A stretch of 64,000 bases of DNA from Calliopsis andreniformis (GCF_051401765.1 NW_027480440.1:4712001-4776000); one strand, 5' to 3'. Positions 40,000 through 53,568 are shown, counted from the stretch's first letter. Translations and numbers: made by a program. The notes: generated from the letters alone by a model not told the origin.

Positions 40000-40304
40000 C
40001 TCAATCCTCGATCCTCAATCCTCAATCCTCATTCCTCAATCCTCAATGCCCAATCCTCAATCTTCAATCCTCAATCCTCAATCCTCAATTCTCAATCCTC
40101 AATCCTCAATCCTCAATCCTCAATCCTCAATCCTCAATCATCCACCTCAATCTTCAATACTCAATCCTCAATCCTCAATCCTCAATCCTCAATCCTCAAT
40201 ACTCAACCATCAATCCTCAATTCTCAATCCTCAATATTCAACACACAACCCTCAACCATCAATTCTCAATACCCAACCATCAATCCTCAATTATCAACAC
40301 TCAA

Positions 40305-40691
40305 TAGAGTATCCTGAATTCTCATGGTTCAATACTCAATCCACATTATTCAATAATCAAAACTCAATCCACAAACATCAATCCTCAACACTCAATCCTC
40401 AACACTCAGTCCTCTCTCTTCAATCCTCCATCCTCAATCCTCAATCCTGAAGCGTCAATCCTCAATCCTCAATACTCAACCCTCAATCCTCAGTCCTCAA
40501 AACTCAATCCCGAATCCTCAATCCTGAATCCTCATTCTTCAGCCCTCAGTCCTCAACAGTCAATGTTCAATCCTCAATCCTCAATAGAATATCCTGAATT
40601 CACAGTTTTCAATACTCAATCCCCATTCTTCAATCTTCAAATCTCAATACACAAACATCAATTCTCATCACTCAACCCTCAACACTCAGTC
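40305..40691 (+). repeat. B-A module, 280-bp spacing
   Basis: B at 40305 reads TAGAGTATCC; A at 40585. Confidence 0.9.
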
Positions 40692-43135
40692 CTCAATGTT
40701 CTATCCTCAATTCTCAATTCTCAATCTTCAATCCTCAGTCCTCAATCCTCAATCCTCAATCCTCAATCCTCAATCTTCAATCATCAATATTCAATCTTCA
40801 ATCCTCAATCCACAATCCTCAATCGTCAATCCTCAATCCTCAATCTTCAATCCTCAATCCTCGATCCTCAATCCTCAATCCTCAATCTTCAATCCTCAAT
40901 ACTCAATCTTCAATCCTCAATCTTCAATCCTCAATCCTCAATACTCAACCTTCAATCCTCAATAATCAATATTCAATACTCAATCCTCAATCCTGAATCC
41001 TCAATCCTCAATCCTCAATCGTCAATCTTCAATCCTCAATACTCAATCTTCAATTCTCAATCCTCAATCCTCAACCCTCAATCCTCATTCTTCAATCCTC
41101 AATACCCAATACTCAACCTTCAATACTCAATCCTCAATACTCAATCCTCAATCCTCAATCTTCAATCCTCAGTGCCCAAGCCTCAATATTCAATTCACAA
41201 TCCTCAATCCTCAATCCTCAACCCACAATCCTCAATCCTCAATCCTCAATCCTCAGTCCTCAAACCTCAATCCTGAACCCACAATCCTGAATCCTCAATC
41301 TTCAGCCCTGAGTCCTCAACAATCAGTTGTCAATCCTCAACCATCAATAGAATATCCTCAATTCACAGTTTTCAATACTCAATACTCAATCTGCAATCTT
41401 CAACTCTCTATCCACAAACATCAATTCTCATCACTGAATCCTCAACACTCAGTCCCCAATCCTCAATCTTCATTCCTCAATCCTCAATCCTCAATCCTCA
41501 ATACCCAACCTTCAATCCTCAATACTCAATATTCAATACTCAATCCTCAATCCTGAATCCTCAATCCTCAATCCTCAATCGTCAATCTTCAATCCTCAAT
41601 ACTCAATCTTCAATCCTCAATCCTCAATCCTCAATCCTCAATCCTCATTCTTCAATCCACAATACCCAATCCTCAATCTTCAATCCTCAATCCTTAATCC
41701 TCAATCCTCAATCCTCAAACCTCAATACACAATCTCCAATCCTCAATACTCAACCTTCAATCCTCAATCCTCAATACTCAATCCTCAATCCTCAATCTTC
41801 AATCCTCAGTGCCCAATCCTCAATATTCAATTCTCAATCCTCAATCCTCAATCCTCAATCCTCAATCTTCAATCCTCAATACTCAATCTTCAACCCTCAA
41901 TCCTCAATCCTCAATCCTCAATCCTCAATCCTCAATCCTCAATCCACAATCTTCAATCCTCAATACTCAATCCTCAACCCTCAATCCTCAATCCTCAATC
42001 CTCAATCCTCAATCCTGAATCCTCAACCCTCAATATTCAATCCTCAATGCTCAATCCTCAATCCTCAATCCCCAATCCTCAATCCTCAATCCTCAATCCT
42101 CAATCCTCAATCCTCAATCCTCAACCGTCAGTCCTCGTCCTCAATCCTCAATCCTCAATCCCCAATATTCAACACACAACCCTCAACCATCAATCCTCAA
42201 TACTCAACCATCAATCCTCAATCCTCAGTCCTCAATACAATATCCTGAATTCACAGTATTCAATACTCAATCCCCATTCTAAAATCTTCAAATCTCAATC
42301 CACAAACATCAATTCTCATTACTCAACCCTCAACACTCAGTCCCCAATCTTCATCCTCAATCCTCAATCCTCAATCTTCAATCATCAATACTCAACCTTC
42401 AATCCTCAATCCTCAATCCTCAATCCTAAATGATCAATCCTCAATCCTCTATCACCAATCCTCGATAGTCAATCCTCAATCCTCAATCCTCAATCCTCAA
42501 TCCTCATTCTTCAATCCTCAATACCCAATCCTCAATCTTCAATCCTCAATCCTCAATCATCAATTCCCAACCCTCAATCCTCAGTCCTCAGGCCTCAAAC
42601 CTCAATCATCAACCCTCAGCCCTCATTCTCAATCCTCAATACTCAACCCTCAATCCTCAATATTCAATCCTCAATACTCAATCTTCAATCCTGATTCTAC
42701 AATCCTCAATACCCAATCCTCAATCTTCAACCCTGAATCCTCAATCCTCAATTCTCAATACTCAATCATCAATCCTCAGACCTCAAACATAAATACTCAG
42801 GCCTCAGTCCTCGTCCTCAATCCACAACCCTCAATCCTCAATCCTCAATCTTCAATCAACAATATTCAGTCTTCAATCCTCAATCCTCAATCCTCAATCC
42901 TCAATCCTCAATCCTCATTCCTCAATCCTCAATGTTCAATCATCAATCCTCAATCCTCAGTCCTCAATCCTCAACCCTCAATCCTCAATCCTCAATATTC
43001 AATCATCAATACTCAATCTTCAATCCTCTTTCTTCAATCCTCAATCCTCAATCGTCAATCCTCAATATTCAACACACAACCCTCAACCATCAATCCTCAA
43101 TACTCAACCATCAATCTTCAATTCTCAATACTCAA

Positions 43136-43522
43136 TAGAATATCCTGAATTCTCATGGCTCAATACACAATCCACATTATTCAATAATCAAATCTCAATA
43201 CTCAAACATCAATCCTCAACACTCAATCCTCAACACTCAGTCCTCTCTCTTCAATCCTCCATCCTCAATCCTCAATCCTCAAGCGTCAATCCTCAATCCT
43301 CAATCCTCAACCCTCAATCTTCAGTCCTCAATCCTCAGTCCCGAATCCTCAAACCTGAATCATCAATCTTCAGCCCTCAGTCCTCAACAATAATTTGTCA
43401 ATCCTCAATCCTCAATAGAATATCCTCAATTCACTGTTTTCAATACTCAATGCTCAATCTGCAATCTTCAAATCTCTATCCACAAACATCAATTCTAATC
43501 ACTCAACCCTCAACACTCGGTC
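43136..43522 (+). repeat. B-A module, 280-bp spacing
   Basis: B at 43136 (TCATGGCTC), A at 43416 (TTCACTGTTTTC subtype). Confidence 0.9.
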
Positions 43523-44146
43523 CTCAATGTTCAATCCTCAACCCTCAATCCTCAATTCTCAATCCTCAATCTTCAATCATCAATATTCAATATTCAATCC
43601 TCAATCCACAATCCTCAATCCTCAATGCTCAATCCTCAATCTTCAATCCTCAATCCTCGATCCTCAATCCTCAATCCTCAATCTTCAATCCTCAATACTC
43701 AATCTTCAATCCTCAATCCTCAATCCTCAATCCACAATCCTCAATCCTCAATCCTCAATCTTCAATCCTCAGTACTCAATCTTCAATCCTCAATCCTCAA
43801 CCTTAAGTCCTCAATCCTCATTCTCCAATCCTCAACAACCAATCCTCAATCTTCAATCCCAAATCCTCAATCCTCAATTCTCAATCCTCAATCCTCAATC
43901 CTCAGAGCTCAAACACCAATACTCAGCCCTCAGTCCTCGTCCTCAATTCACAACCCTCAGCCGTCATACTCAATCCTCAATCCTCTATCCTCAACCCTCA
44001 ATATTCAATCCTCAATGTTCAATCCTCAATCCTCAATCCTCAATCCTCAATCATCAATCCTCAATCTTCAATACTAAATCCTCAATCCTCAATCCTCAAT
44101 CCTCTATCCTCAATCATCAATCCTCAAACCTCAATCCTCAATCCTC

Positions 44147-44635
44147 AATCATCAATCCACAATCTTCAATACTCAATCCTCAATCCTCAATCCTCAATCC
44201 TCATTCCTCAATCATCAAACCTCAATCTTCAATACTCAATCCTCAATCCTCAATCCTCAATCTTCAATCCTCCATACTCAGTCGTCAATCCTCAATCCTC
44301 AATCATCAATCCTCAATCCTCAATCCTCAGTCATCAATCTTCAATCTTCAATACTCAATCCTCAATCCTCAATCCACAATCCTCAATCCCCAATCCTCAA
44401 TCCTCATTCCTCAAACCTCAATCCTCAGCCCTCAGTCCTTATCCTCAATTCTCAATTCTCAATACTCAAACCTCAATCCTCAATCTTCAATCCTCAATAA
44501 TCAATCTCCTATCCTAGATCCTCAATCCCCAATACTCTATCCTTAATCCTCAATATTCAATCCTCTATCCCCAGGCCACAATCTTCAATCCCCAAAGCTC
44601 AATAATCAATCCTCAATCATCAGTCCTCAATCGTC
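44147..44635 (+). repeat. 489-bp tandem unit, copy 1
   Basis: Directly followed by a second copy. Shared markers at a constant 489-bp distance are CCACAATCTTC (44157/44646) and TCAATC(T/G)CCT (44501/44990). The period equals 69x7+6, as expected for one six-base unit per period. The unit also resembles 26877-27365. Confidence 0.88.
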
Positions 44636-45115
44636 AATCATCAATCCACAATCTTCAATACTCAATCCTCAATCCTCAATCCTCAATCCTCATTCCTCAA
44701 TCATCAAACCTCAATCTTCAATACTCAATCCTCAATCCTCAATCCTCAATCTTCAATCCTCCATACTCAATCGTCAATCCTCAATCCTCAATCATTAATC
44801 CTCAATCCTCAATCCTCAGTCATCAATCTTCAATCTTCAATACTCAATCCTCAATCCTCAATCCACAATCCTCAATCCCCAATCCTCAATCCTCATTCCT
44901 CAAACCTCAATCCTCAGCCCTCAGTCCTTATCCTCAATTCTCAATTCTCAATCCTCAATCCTCAATCCTCAATCTTCAATCCTCAATAATCAATCGCCTA
45001 TCCTAGATCCTCAATCCCCAATACTCTATCCTTAATCCTCAATATTCAATCCCCTATCCACAGTCCACAATCTTCAATCCCCAAAGCTCGATAATCAATC
45101 CTCAATCCTCAGTCA
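44636..45115 (+). repeat. 489-bp tandem unit, copy 2
   Basis: Second member of the pair. It reads AATCGCCTATCC where copy 1 reads AATCTCCTATCC, and CCACAGTCCAC where copy 1 reads CCCAGGCCAC, so the pair has diverged or been partly converted by the C-module zone to its right. Confidence 0.85.
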
Positions 45116-45179
45116 TCAGTCCTCAATCCTCAATCCTCAAACCTCAATCCTCAATCCTCAATTCTCAATCCTCAATCCT

Positions 45180-45885
45180 CAATACTCAACCATCAATCCT
45201 CAATTCTCAATACTCAATAGCATATCCTGAATTCTCAGTATTCAATACTCAAACCTCAATCCTCAACCCTCAGCCCTCATCCTCCATCCTCAATCCTCAA
45301 TCCTCAATCCTCAATCCTAAATCATCAATCCTCAATCTTCAATACTCAATCCTCAATCCTCAATCCTCAATACTCGACCATCAATCCTCAATTCCCAATA
45401 CTCAATAGAATATCCAGGATTCTCAGTATTCAATACTCAAACCTCAATACTCAACCATCAGCCCTCATCCTCCATCCTCAATCCTCAATCCTAAAACCTC
45501 AATCTTCAATACTCAATAGAATATCCTCAATTCACAGTTTTCAATAATCAATCCCCAATCTTCAATCTTCAAATCTCAATCCACAGACATCAATTCTCAT
45601 CACTCAACCCTCAACACTCAGTCCTCAATCTTCAATCCTCAATCCTCAATCCTCAATCTTCAATCCTCCATACTCAATCTTCAATCCTCAATCCTCAATC
45701 ATCAATCCTCAATCCTCAATCCTCAGTCATCAATCCTCAATCTTCACTACTCAATCCTCAATCCTCAATCCTCAATCCTCAATCCTCAATCCTCATTCCT
45801 CAAACCTCAATCCTCAACCCTCAGTCCTCATCCTCAATTCTCAATTCTCAATCCTCAATCCTCAATCCTCAATCTTCAATCCTCA
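45180..45885 (+). repeat. Direct repeat (4154-bp offset), left copy
   Basis: Matches 49334-50039 and, through it, 54080-54785. It carries the first C-C-A module. Confidence 0.85.
45218..45623 (+). repeat. C-C-A module, spacing 188/111
   Basis: C (TAGCATATCC) at 45218, a second C (TAGAATATCCAGGATTC) at 45406 and A at 45517. The distances are 188 bp (26 heptamers plus one six-base unit) and 111 bp (15 heptamers plus one six-base unit); I checked both by dividing the sequence into units, the six-base unit being CTCATC before CTCCATC in each. This is the type copy; the others keep both distances exactly. Confidence 0.92.
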
Positions 45886-48344
45886 ATCTTCGATACTCAA
45901 TCCTCAATCCTCAATCCTCAATCCTCAATACTAAACCATCAATCCTCAATTCTCAATACTCAATAGAATATACTGAATTCTCAGGATTCAATACTCAAAC
46001 CTCAATCCTCAGCCCTCAGCCCTCATCCTCCATCCTCAATCCTCAATCCTCAATCCTCAATCTTCAATCCTCAATAATCAACATCCAATCCTAGATCCTC
46101 AATCCCCAATCCTCAATCCTTAATCCTCAATCTTCAATCCTCAATCCGCAGTCATCGATCTTCAATCCTCAGTGCTCAATCCTCAATCCTCAATCCTCAG
46201 TCTTCAGTCCTCAATCCTCAATCCTCAAACCTCAATCCTCAACCGTCACTCCACTTCCTCAATCCTCAACACTCAATCCTCAATCTTCAATCTTCATTCA
46301 TCAATACTCAATCTTCAATCCCCAATCCTCAATCCTCAATCCTAAAATCCTCAATCCTCAATATTCAACAGACAACCCTCAACCATCAATCCTCAATACT
46401 CAACCATCAATACTCAATTCTCAATACTCAATAGAATATCCTGAATTCTCAGTTTTCAATACTCAATCCTCAATCTTCAATCTTCATGTCTCCATCCACA
46501 AACATCAATTCTCATCACTCAACCCTCAACACTCAGTCCTCAATCTTCAATCCTCGATCCTCAATCCTCAATCCTCAATCCTCAATAGTCAATCTCCAAT
46601 CCTAGATCCTCAATACCCAATCCTTAATCCTTAATCCTCAATCTTCAATCATCAAACCTCAATTCTCAATCCTCAATACTCAGTCCTCAATCCTCAACCC
46701 TCAATTCCCAATCCTCAACCTTCAATCCTCAATCCTCAATCCTCAATCCTCAAGCCTCAATCCTCATTCCTCAATCTTCAATCCTGAATACTCAATCTTC
46801 AATCCTCAATACTCAATCTTCAATCCTCAACCCTCAATCCTCAATCCACAATCCTCAATCCTCAATCACCAACCTTCAATCCTCAATACTCAATCTTCAA
46901 TCCTCAATCCTCAATCCTGAATCGTCAATCCTCATTCTTCAATCCTCAATACCCAATCCTCAATCCTCAATCCTCAACCCTCAATACACAATATTTAATC
47001 CTCAATCCTCAATTATCAATCCTCAGTCCTCAATCCTCAGTCATCAATCCTCAATCCTCAATACAAAATCGTCAATCCTCAGTCCTCAATTCTCAATCCT
47101 CAACCTTCAGTCCTCATCCTCAATTCTAAATTCTCAATCCTCAAACCTCAATCTTCAATCCTCAATACTCAATCCTCAATCTTCAACACTCAATCCTCAA
47201 TCCTCAATCCTCAATCCTCAATCATCAATCCTCAATCTTCGATACTCAATCCTCAATCCTCAATCCTCATTCCTCAATACTAAACCATCAATCCTCAATT
47301 CCCAATACTCAATAGAATATCCTGAATTCTCAGTATTCAATACTCAAACCTCAATCCTCAACCATCAGCCCTCATCCTCCACCCTCAATCCTCAATCCTC
47401 AAACCTCAATCTTCAATCCTCAATACTCAATCTTCGATCCTCAATCCTCAACCCACAATCCTCAATCCTCAACCCTCAATCCTCAGCCCTCAATCCTCAT
47501 TCCTCAAACCTCAATCCTCAACCCTCAGTCCTCATCCTCAACTCTCAATTCTCAATCCTCAATCCTCAATTTTCAATCTTCAATCCTCAATAATCTATCT
47601 CCAATTCTAGATCCTCAATCCCCAATACTCGATCGCTAATCCTCAATCTTCAATCCTCAATCCCCAATCCTCAATCCTCAATACTCAATCTTCAATCCTT
47701 AATCCTCAATCCTCAATATTCAACACACAACCATCAACCATCAATTCTCAATACTCAACCATCAATCCTCAATTCTTAATACTCAATAGAATATCCTGTA
47801 TTCTCATGATTCAATACTCAATCCACAATATTCAATAATCAAATCTCGATCCTCAAACATCAATTCTCAACACTCAATCCTCAACACTCGGACCGCTCCC
47901 TTCAATCCTCCATCCTCAATCCTCTATCCTCATGCGTCAATCCTCAATCCTCAATCCGCAGGCCTCAAACCTCAATTCTGGATCCTCAATCCTGAATCCT
48001 CAATCTTCAGCTCTCAGTCCTCAACAATCAGTTGTCAATCCTCAATCCTCAATAGAATACTCTCAATTCACAGTTTTCAATACTCAATACTCAATCTGCA
48101 ATCTTCCAACCTCTATCCACAAACATCAATTCTCATCACTCAACCCTCAGCACTCAGTCCTCAATGTTCAATCCTCAATCCTCAATTCTCAATCTTCATT
48201 CCTCAATACTGAATCTTCAATCCTCATTACTCAATCTTCAATCCTCAATCCTCAATCCTCAATCCTCAATCCTCAGTCTTCAATCCTCAATAATCGATCT
48301 CCTATCCCAGATCCTCAATCCCCAATCCTCAATACTTAATCCTC
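45886..48344 (+). repeat. Satellite zone with mixed landmarks
   Basis: Holds C at 45964, A at 46432 (TGAATTCTCAG subtype), C at 47313, and a B-A module at 47787. An eight-base unit CTAAAATC breaks register near 46340. The part about 47700-48250 resembles 50080-50640. The remainder is plain and variant satellite. Confidence 0.8.
47787..48159 (+). repeat. B-A module, 266-bp spacing
   Basis: B at 47787 (CCTGTATTCTCATG, no GAATTC) and A at 48053. The distance is 14 bp (two heptamers) shorter than standard; the related module at 50167 has the two units (near 50337-50350) that are missing here. Confidence 0.88.
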
Positions 48345-48416
48345 AATCTTCAATCCTCAATACTCAATCCTCAATCCTCAATACTCAACCATCAATCTTC
48401 AATTCTCAATACTCAA

Positions 48417-48822
48417 TAGCATATCCTGAATTCTCAGTATTCAATACTCAAACCTCAATCCTCAACCCTCAGCCCTCATCCTCCATCCTCAATCCTCAAT
48501 CCTCAATCCTCAATCCTAAATCATCAATCCTCAATCTTCAATACTCAATCCCCAATCCTCAATCCTCAATACTCGACCATCAATCCTCAATTCCCAATAC
48601 TCAATAGAATATCCAGGATTCTCAGTATTCAATACTCAAACCTCAATACTCAACCATCAGCCCTCATCCTCCATCCTCAATCCTCAATCCTAAAACCTCA
48701 ATCTTCAATCCTCAATAGAATATCCTCAATTCACAGTTTTCAATAATCAATCCCCAATCTTCAGTCTTCAAATCTCAACCCACAGACATCAATTCTCATC
48801 ACTCAACCCTCAACACTCAGTC
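48417..48822 (+). repeat. C-C-A module, spacing 188/111
   Basis: Markers at 48417, 48605 and 48716. The A block reads AATCTTCAGTC and CTCAACCCAC. Confidence 0.92.
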
Positions 48823-49371
48823 CTCAATCTTCAATCCTCAATCCTCAATCCTCAATCTTCAATCCTCCATACTCAATCTTCAATCCTCAATCCTCAATCA
48901 TCAATCCTCAATCCTCAATCTTCAGTCATCAATCCTCAATCTTCACTACTCAATCCTCAATCCTCAATCCTCAATCCTCAATCCTCAATCCTCATCCCTC
49001 AAACCTCAATCCTCAACCCTCAGTCCTCATCCTCAATTCTCAATTCTCAATCCTCAATCCTCAATCCTCAATCTTCAATCCTCAATAATCAATCTCCTAT
49101 CCTAGATCCTCAATCCCCAATACTCTATCCTTAATCCTCAATATTCAATCCTCTATCCACAGTCCACAATCTTCAATCCCCAAAGCTCGATAATCAATCC
49201 TCAATCCTCAGTCATCAGTCCTCAATCCTCAATCCTCAAACCTCAATCCTCAACCCTCAGTCCTCATCCTCAATTCTCAATCCTCAATCCTCAAACCTCA
49301 ATCTTCAATCCTCAATACACAATCCTCAATCCTCAATACTCAACCATCAATCCTCAATTCTCAATACTCAA

Positions 49372-49777
49372 TAGCATATCCTGAATTCTCAGTATTCAAT
49401 ACTCAAACCTCAATCCTCAACCCTCAGCCCTCATCCTCCATCCTCAATCCTCAATCCTCAATCCTCAATCCTAAATCATCAATCCTCAATCTTCAATACT
49501 CAATCCTCAATCCTCAATCCTCAATACTCGACCATCAATCCTCAATTCCCAATACTCAATAGAATATCCAGGATTCTCAGTATTCAATACTCAAACCTCA
49601 ATACTCAACCATCAGCCCTCATCATCCATCCTCAATCCTCAATCCTGAAACCTCAATCTTCAATCCTCAATAGAATATCCTTAATTCACAGTTTTCAATA
49701 ATCAATCCCCAATCTTCAATCTTCAAATCTCAATCCACAGACATCAATTCTCATCACTCAACCCTCAACACTCAGTC
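49372..49777 (+). repeat. C-C-A module, spacing 188/111
   Basis: Markers at 49372, 49560 and 49671. Shows CTCATCATCC for CTCATCCTCC, CTGAAAC for CTAAAAC and ATCCTTAATTC for ATCCTCAATTC. Confidence 0.92.
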
Positions 49778-50069
49778 CTCAATCTTCAATCCTCAATCCT
49801 CAATCCTCAATCTTCAATCCTCCATACTCAATCTTCAATCCTCAATCCTCAATCATCAATCCTCAATCCTCAATCCTCAGTCATCAATCCTCAATCTTCA
49901 CTACTCAATCCTCAATCCTCAATCCTCAATCCTCAATCCTCAATCCTCATTCCTCAAACCTCAATCCTCAACCCTCAGTCCTCATCCTCAATTCTCAATT
50001 CTCAATCCTCAATCCTCAATCCTCAATCTTCAATCCTCAATCCCCAATCCTCAATCCTCAATACTCAAT

Positions 50070-51420
50070 CTTCAATCCTTAATCCTCAATCCTCAATATT
50101 CAACACACAACCATCAACCATCAATTCTCAATACTCAACCATCAATCCTCAATTCTTAATACTCAATAGAATATCCTGTATTCTCATGATTCAATACTCA
50201 ATCCACAATATTCAATAATCAAATCTCGATCCTCAAACATCAATTCTCAACACTCAATCCTCAACACTCGGACCGCTCCATTCAATCCTCCATCCTCAAT
50301 CCTCTATCCTCATGCGTCAATCCTCAATCCTCAATCCTCAAACCTCAATCCGCAGTCCTCAAACCTCAATTCTGGATCCTCAATCCTGAATCCTCAATCT
50401 TCAGCTCTCAGTCCTCAACAATCAGTTGTCAATCCTCAATCCTCAATAGAATACTCTCAATTCACAGTTTTCAATACTCAATACTCAATCTGCAATCTTC
50501 CAACCTCTATCCACAAACATCAATTCTCATCACTCAACCCTCAGCACTCAGTCCTCAATGTTCAATCCTCAATCCTCAATTCTCAATCTTCATTCCTCAA
50601 TACTGAATCTTCAATCCTCATTACTCAATCTTCAATCCTCAATCCTCAATCCTCAATCCTCAATGCTCAATCCTCAATCATGAATCCTCAATCCTCAATC
50701 CTCAATTTTCAATCCTCAATACTCAATCTTCAATCCTCAATCCTCAGTCCGCAAACCTCAATTCTGAATCCTCAATCCTGAATCCTCAATCTTCAGCTCT
50801 CAGTCCTCAACAACCAGTTGTCAATCCTCAATCCACAAAAGAATATACTCAATTCACAGTTTTCAATACTCAATACTCAATCTGCAATCTTCCAACCTCT
50901 TTCCACAAACATCAATTCTCATCACTCAACATTCAACACTCAGTCCACAATCTACAATCCTCAATCCTCAATCATCAACCTTCAATCCTCAATACTCAAT
51001 CTTCAATACTCAATCCTCAATCCTCAATCCTCAATCCTCATTCTTCGAACCTCAATACCCAATCCTCAATCTTCAATTCTCAGTCCTCCATCCTCAATTC
51101 TCAATCCCCAATCCTCAGTCCTCAGTCCTCAAACCTCAACCCTCAACCCTCAGCCCTCATCCTCAATCTTCAATCCTCAATCCTCAATTCTCAATCCTCA
51201 ATACTCAATCCTCAATCCTCAATCCTCAATCCCCAATCCTCAATCTTCAATCCTCAATCCTCAATCCTCAAGCCTCAATCCACAATCCTCAATCTTCAAT
51301 CCTGAATACTCAATCTTCAATCCTCAACCCTCAATCCACAATCCTCAATCCTCAGTCCTGAATACTCAATCTTCAATACTCACTCATCAATTCTCAATCC
51401 TCAATCCTCGATCCTCAAAC
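50070..51420 (+). repeat. Direct repeat D8, copy 1 (5499-bp offset)
   Basis: Matches 55569-56919, from the B-A module through a landmark reading AAAAGAATATACTC (50839) to a CTCACTC/CTCGATCC stretch. A differing base is TTCGAACC (near 51045) against TTCAAACC. Confidence 0.87.
50167..50553 (+). repeat. B-A module, 280-bp spacing
   Basis: B at 50167 (CCTGTATTC, then ACTCGGACCGCTCC, the most G/C-rich B variant), A at 50447 (TAGAATACTCTC). Confidence 0.9.
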
Positions 51421-52200
51421 CTCAATCCTCATTCCTCAAACCTCAATCCTCAACCCTCAGTCCTCATTCTCAATTTTCAATTCTCAATCCTCAATCCTCA
51501 ATCCTCAGTCTTCAATCCTCAATAATCGATCTCCTATTCTAGATCCGCAATCCCCAATCCTCAATACTTAATCCTCAATCTTCAATCCTCAATCCACAGT
51601 CCTCGATCTTCAATCCTCAATGCTCAATCCTCAATCCTCAATCCTCAGTCATCAGTCCTCAATCCTCAATCCTCAAACCTCAATCCTCAACCCTCAGTCC
51701 TCATCCTCAATTCTCAATCCTCAATCCTCAAACCTCAATCTTCAATCCTCAATACTCAATCCTCAATCCTCAATACTCAACCATCAATCCTCAATTCTCA
51801 ATGCTCAATAGCATATCCTGAATTCTCAGTATTCAATACTCAAACCTCAATCCTCAACCCTCAGCCCTCATCCTCCATCCTCAATCCTCAATCCTCAATC
51901 CTCAATCCTATATCATCAATCCTCAATCTTCAATACTCAATCCCCAATCCTCAATCCTCAATACTCGACCATCAATCCTCAATTCCCAATACTCAATAGA
52001 ATATCCAGGATTCTCAGTATTCAATACTCAAACCTCAATACTCAACCATCAGCCCTCATCCTCCATCCTCAATCCTCAATCCTAAAACCTCAATCTTCAA
52101 TCCTCAATAGAATATCCTCAATTCACAGTTTTCAATAATCAATCCCCAATCTTCAGTCTTCAAATCTCAATCCACAGACATCAATTCTCATCACTCAACC
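50540..52200 (+). repeat. 1661-bp tandem unit, full copy
   Basis: Followed head to tail by a shorter copy at 52201-53557. Offsets between copies are 1661 bp for 50540-51018 and 1354 bp for 51325-52203, so the second copy lacks about 307 bases corresponding to 51019-51324. Confidence 0.88.
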
Positions 52201-52214
52201 CTCAGCACTCAGTC
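51809..52214 (+). repeat. C-C-A module, spacing 188/111
   Basis: Markers at 51809, 51997 and 52108. Has CTATATC for CTAAATC, shared with the copy at 53163. The A block switches near its end to CTCAGCACTC, where the tandem copy begins. Confidence 0.92.
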
Positions 52215-53557
52215 CTCAATGTTCAATCCTCAATCCTCAATTCTCAATCTTCATTCCTCAATACTGAATCTTCAATCCTCATTACTCAATCTTCAATCCT
52301 CAATCCTCAATCCTCAATCCTCAATGCTCAATCCTCAATCATGAATCCTCAATCCTCAATCCTCAATTTTCAATCCTCAATACTCAATCTTCAATCCTCA
52401 ATCCTCAGTCCGCAAACCTCAATTCTGAATCCTCAATCCTGAATCCTCAATCTTCAGCTCTCAGTCCTCAACAACCAGTTGTCAATCCTCAATCCACAAA
52501 AGAATATACTCAATTCACAGTTTTCAATACTCAATACTCAATCTGCAATCTTCCAACCTCTTTCCACAAACATCAATTCTCATCACTCAACATTCAACAC
52601 TCAGTCCACAATCTACAATCCTCAATCCTCAATCATCAACCTTCAATCCTCAATACTCAATCTTCAATACTCAATCCTCAACCCTCAATCCACAATCCTC
52701 AATCCTCAGTCCTGAATACTCAATCTTCAATACTCACTCATCAATTCTCAATCCTCAATCCTCGATCCTCAAACCTCAATCCTCATTCCTCAAACCTCAA
52801 TCCTCAACCCTCAGTCCTCATCCTCAATTCTCAATTCTCAATCCTCAATCCTCAATCCTCAGTCTTCAATCCTCAATAATCGATCTCCTATCCTAGATCC
52901 GCAATCCCCAATCCTCAATACTTAATCCTCAATCTTCAATCCTCAATCCACAGTCCTCGATCTTCAATCCTCAATGCTCAATCCTCAATCCTCAATCCTC
53001 AGTCATCAGTCCTCAACCCTCAATCCTCAAACCTCAATCCTCAACCCTCAGTCCTCATCCTCAATTCTCAATCCTCAATCCTCAAACCTCAATCTTCAAT
53101 CCTCAATACTCAATCCTCAATCCTCAATACTCAACCATCAATCCTCAATTCTCAATACTCAATAGCATATCCTGAATTCTCAGTATTCAATACTCAAACC
53201 TCAATCCTCAACCCTCAGCCCTCATCCTCCATCCTCAATCCTCAATCCTCAATCCTCAATCCTATATCATCAATCCTCAATCTTCAATACTCAATCCCCA
53301 ATCCTCAATCCTCAATACTCGACCATCAATCCTCAATTCCCAATACTCAATAGAATATCCAGGATTCTCAGTATTCAATACTCAAACCTCAATACTCAAC
53401 CATCAGCCCTCATCCTCCATCCTCAATCCTCAATCCTAAAACCTCAATCTTCAATCCTCAATAGAATATCCTCAATTCACAGTTTTCAATAATCAATCCC
53501 CAATCTTCAGTCTTCAAATCTCAATCCACAGACATCAATTCTCATCACTCAACCCTC
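52201..53557 (+). repeat. 1661-bp tandem unit, copy with 307-bp deletion
   Basis: Second member of the pair starting at 50540. The deletion junction lies near 52679 in AATCCTCAACCCTCAATCC. The missing length, 307, is 43x7+6. Confidence 0.88.
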
Positions 53558-53568
53558 AACACTCAGTC
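53163..53568 (+). repeat. C-C-A module, spacing 188/111
   Basis: Markers at 53163, 53351 and 53462. Confidence 0.92.

Larger units (their letters stand above)
40000..44146 (+). repeat. Satellite zone with two B-A modules
   Basis: Contains B-A modules at 40305 and 43136, A landmarks at 41348 and 42236 (the latter TACAATATCC with GAATTCACAGTATTC, like 22592), the CATCCACC slip at 40140, and many uninterrupted CTCAATC runs, densest at 41820-42120. 43803 onward is the partner of 26533 onward. Confidence 0.8.
48345..50042 (+). repeat. Segmental duplication D7, copy 1 (4746-bp offset)
   Basis: Matches 53091-54788. It contains two C-C-A modules 955 bp apart, at 48417 and 49372. Past 50042 this copy goes on to CCCCAATCC and the B-A module at 50167, while the other goes on to AATAATC. 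Confidence 0.87.
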
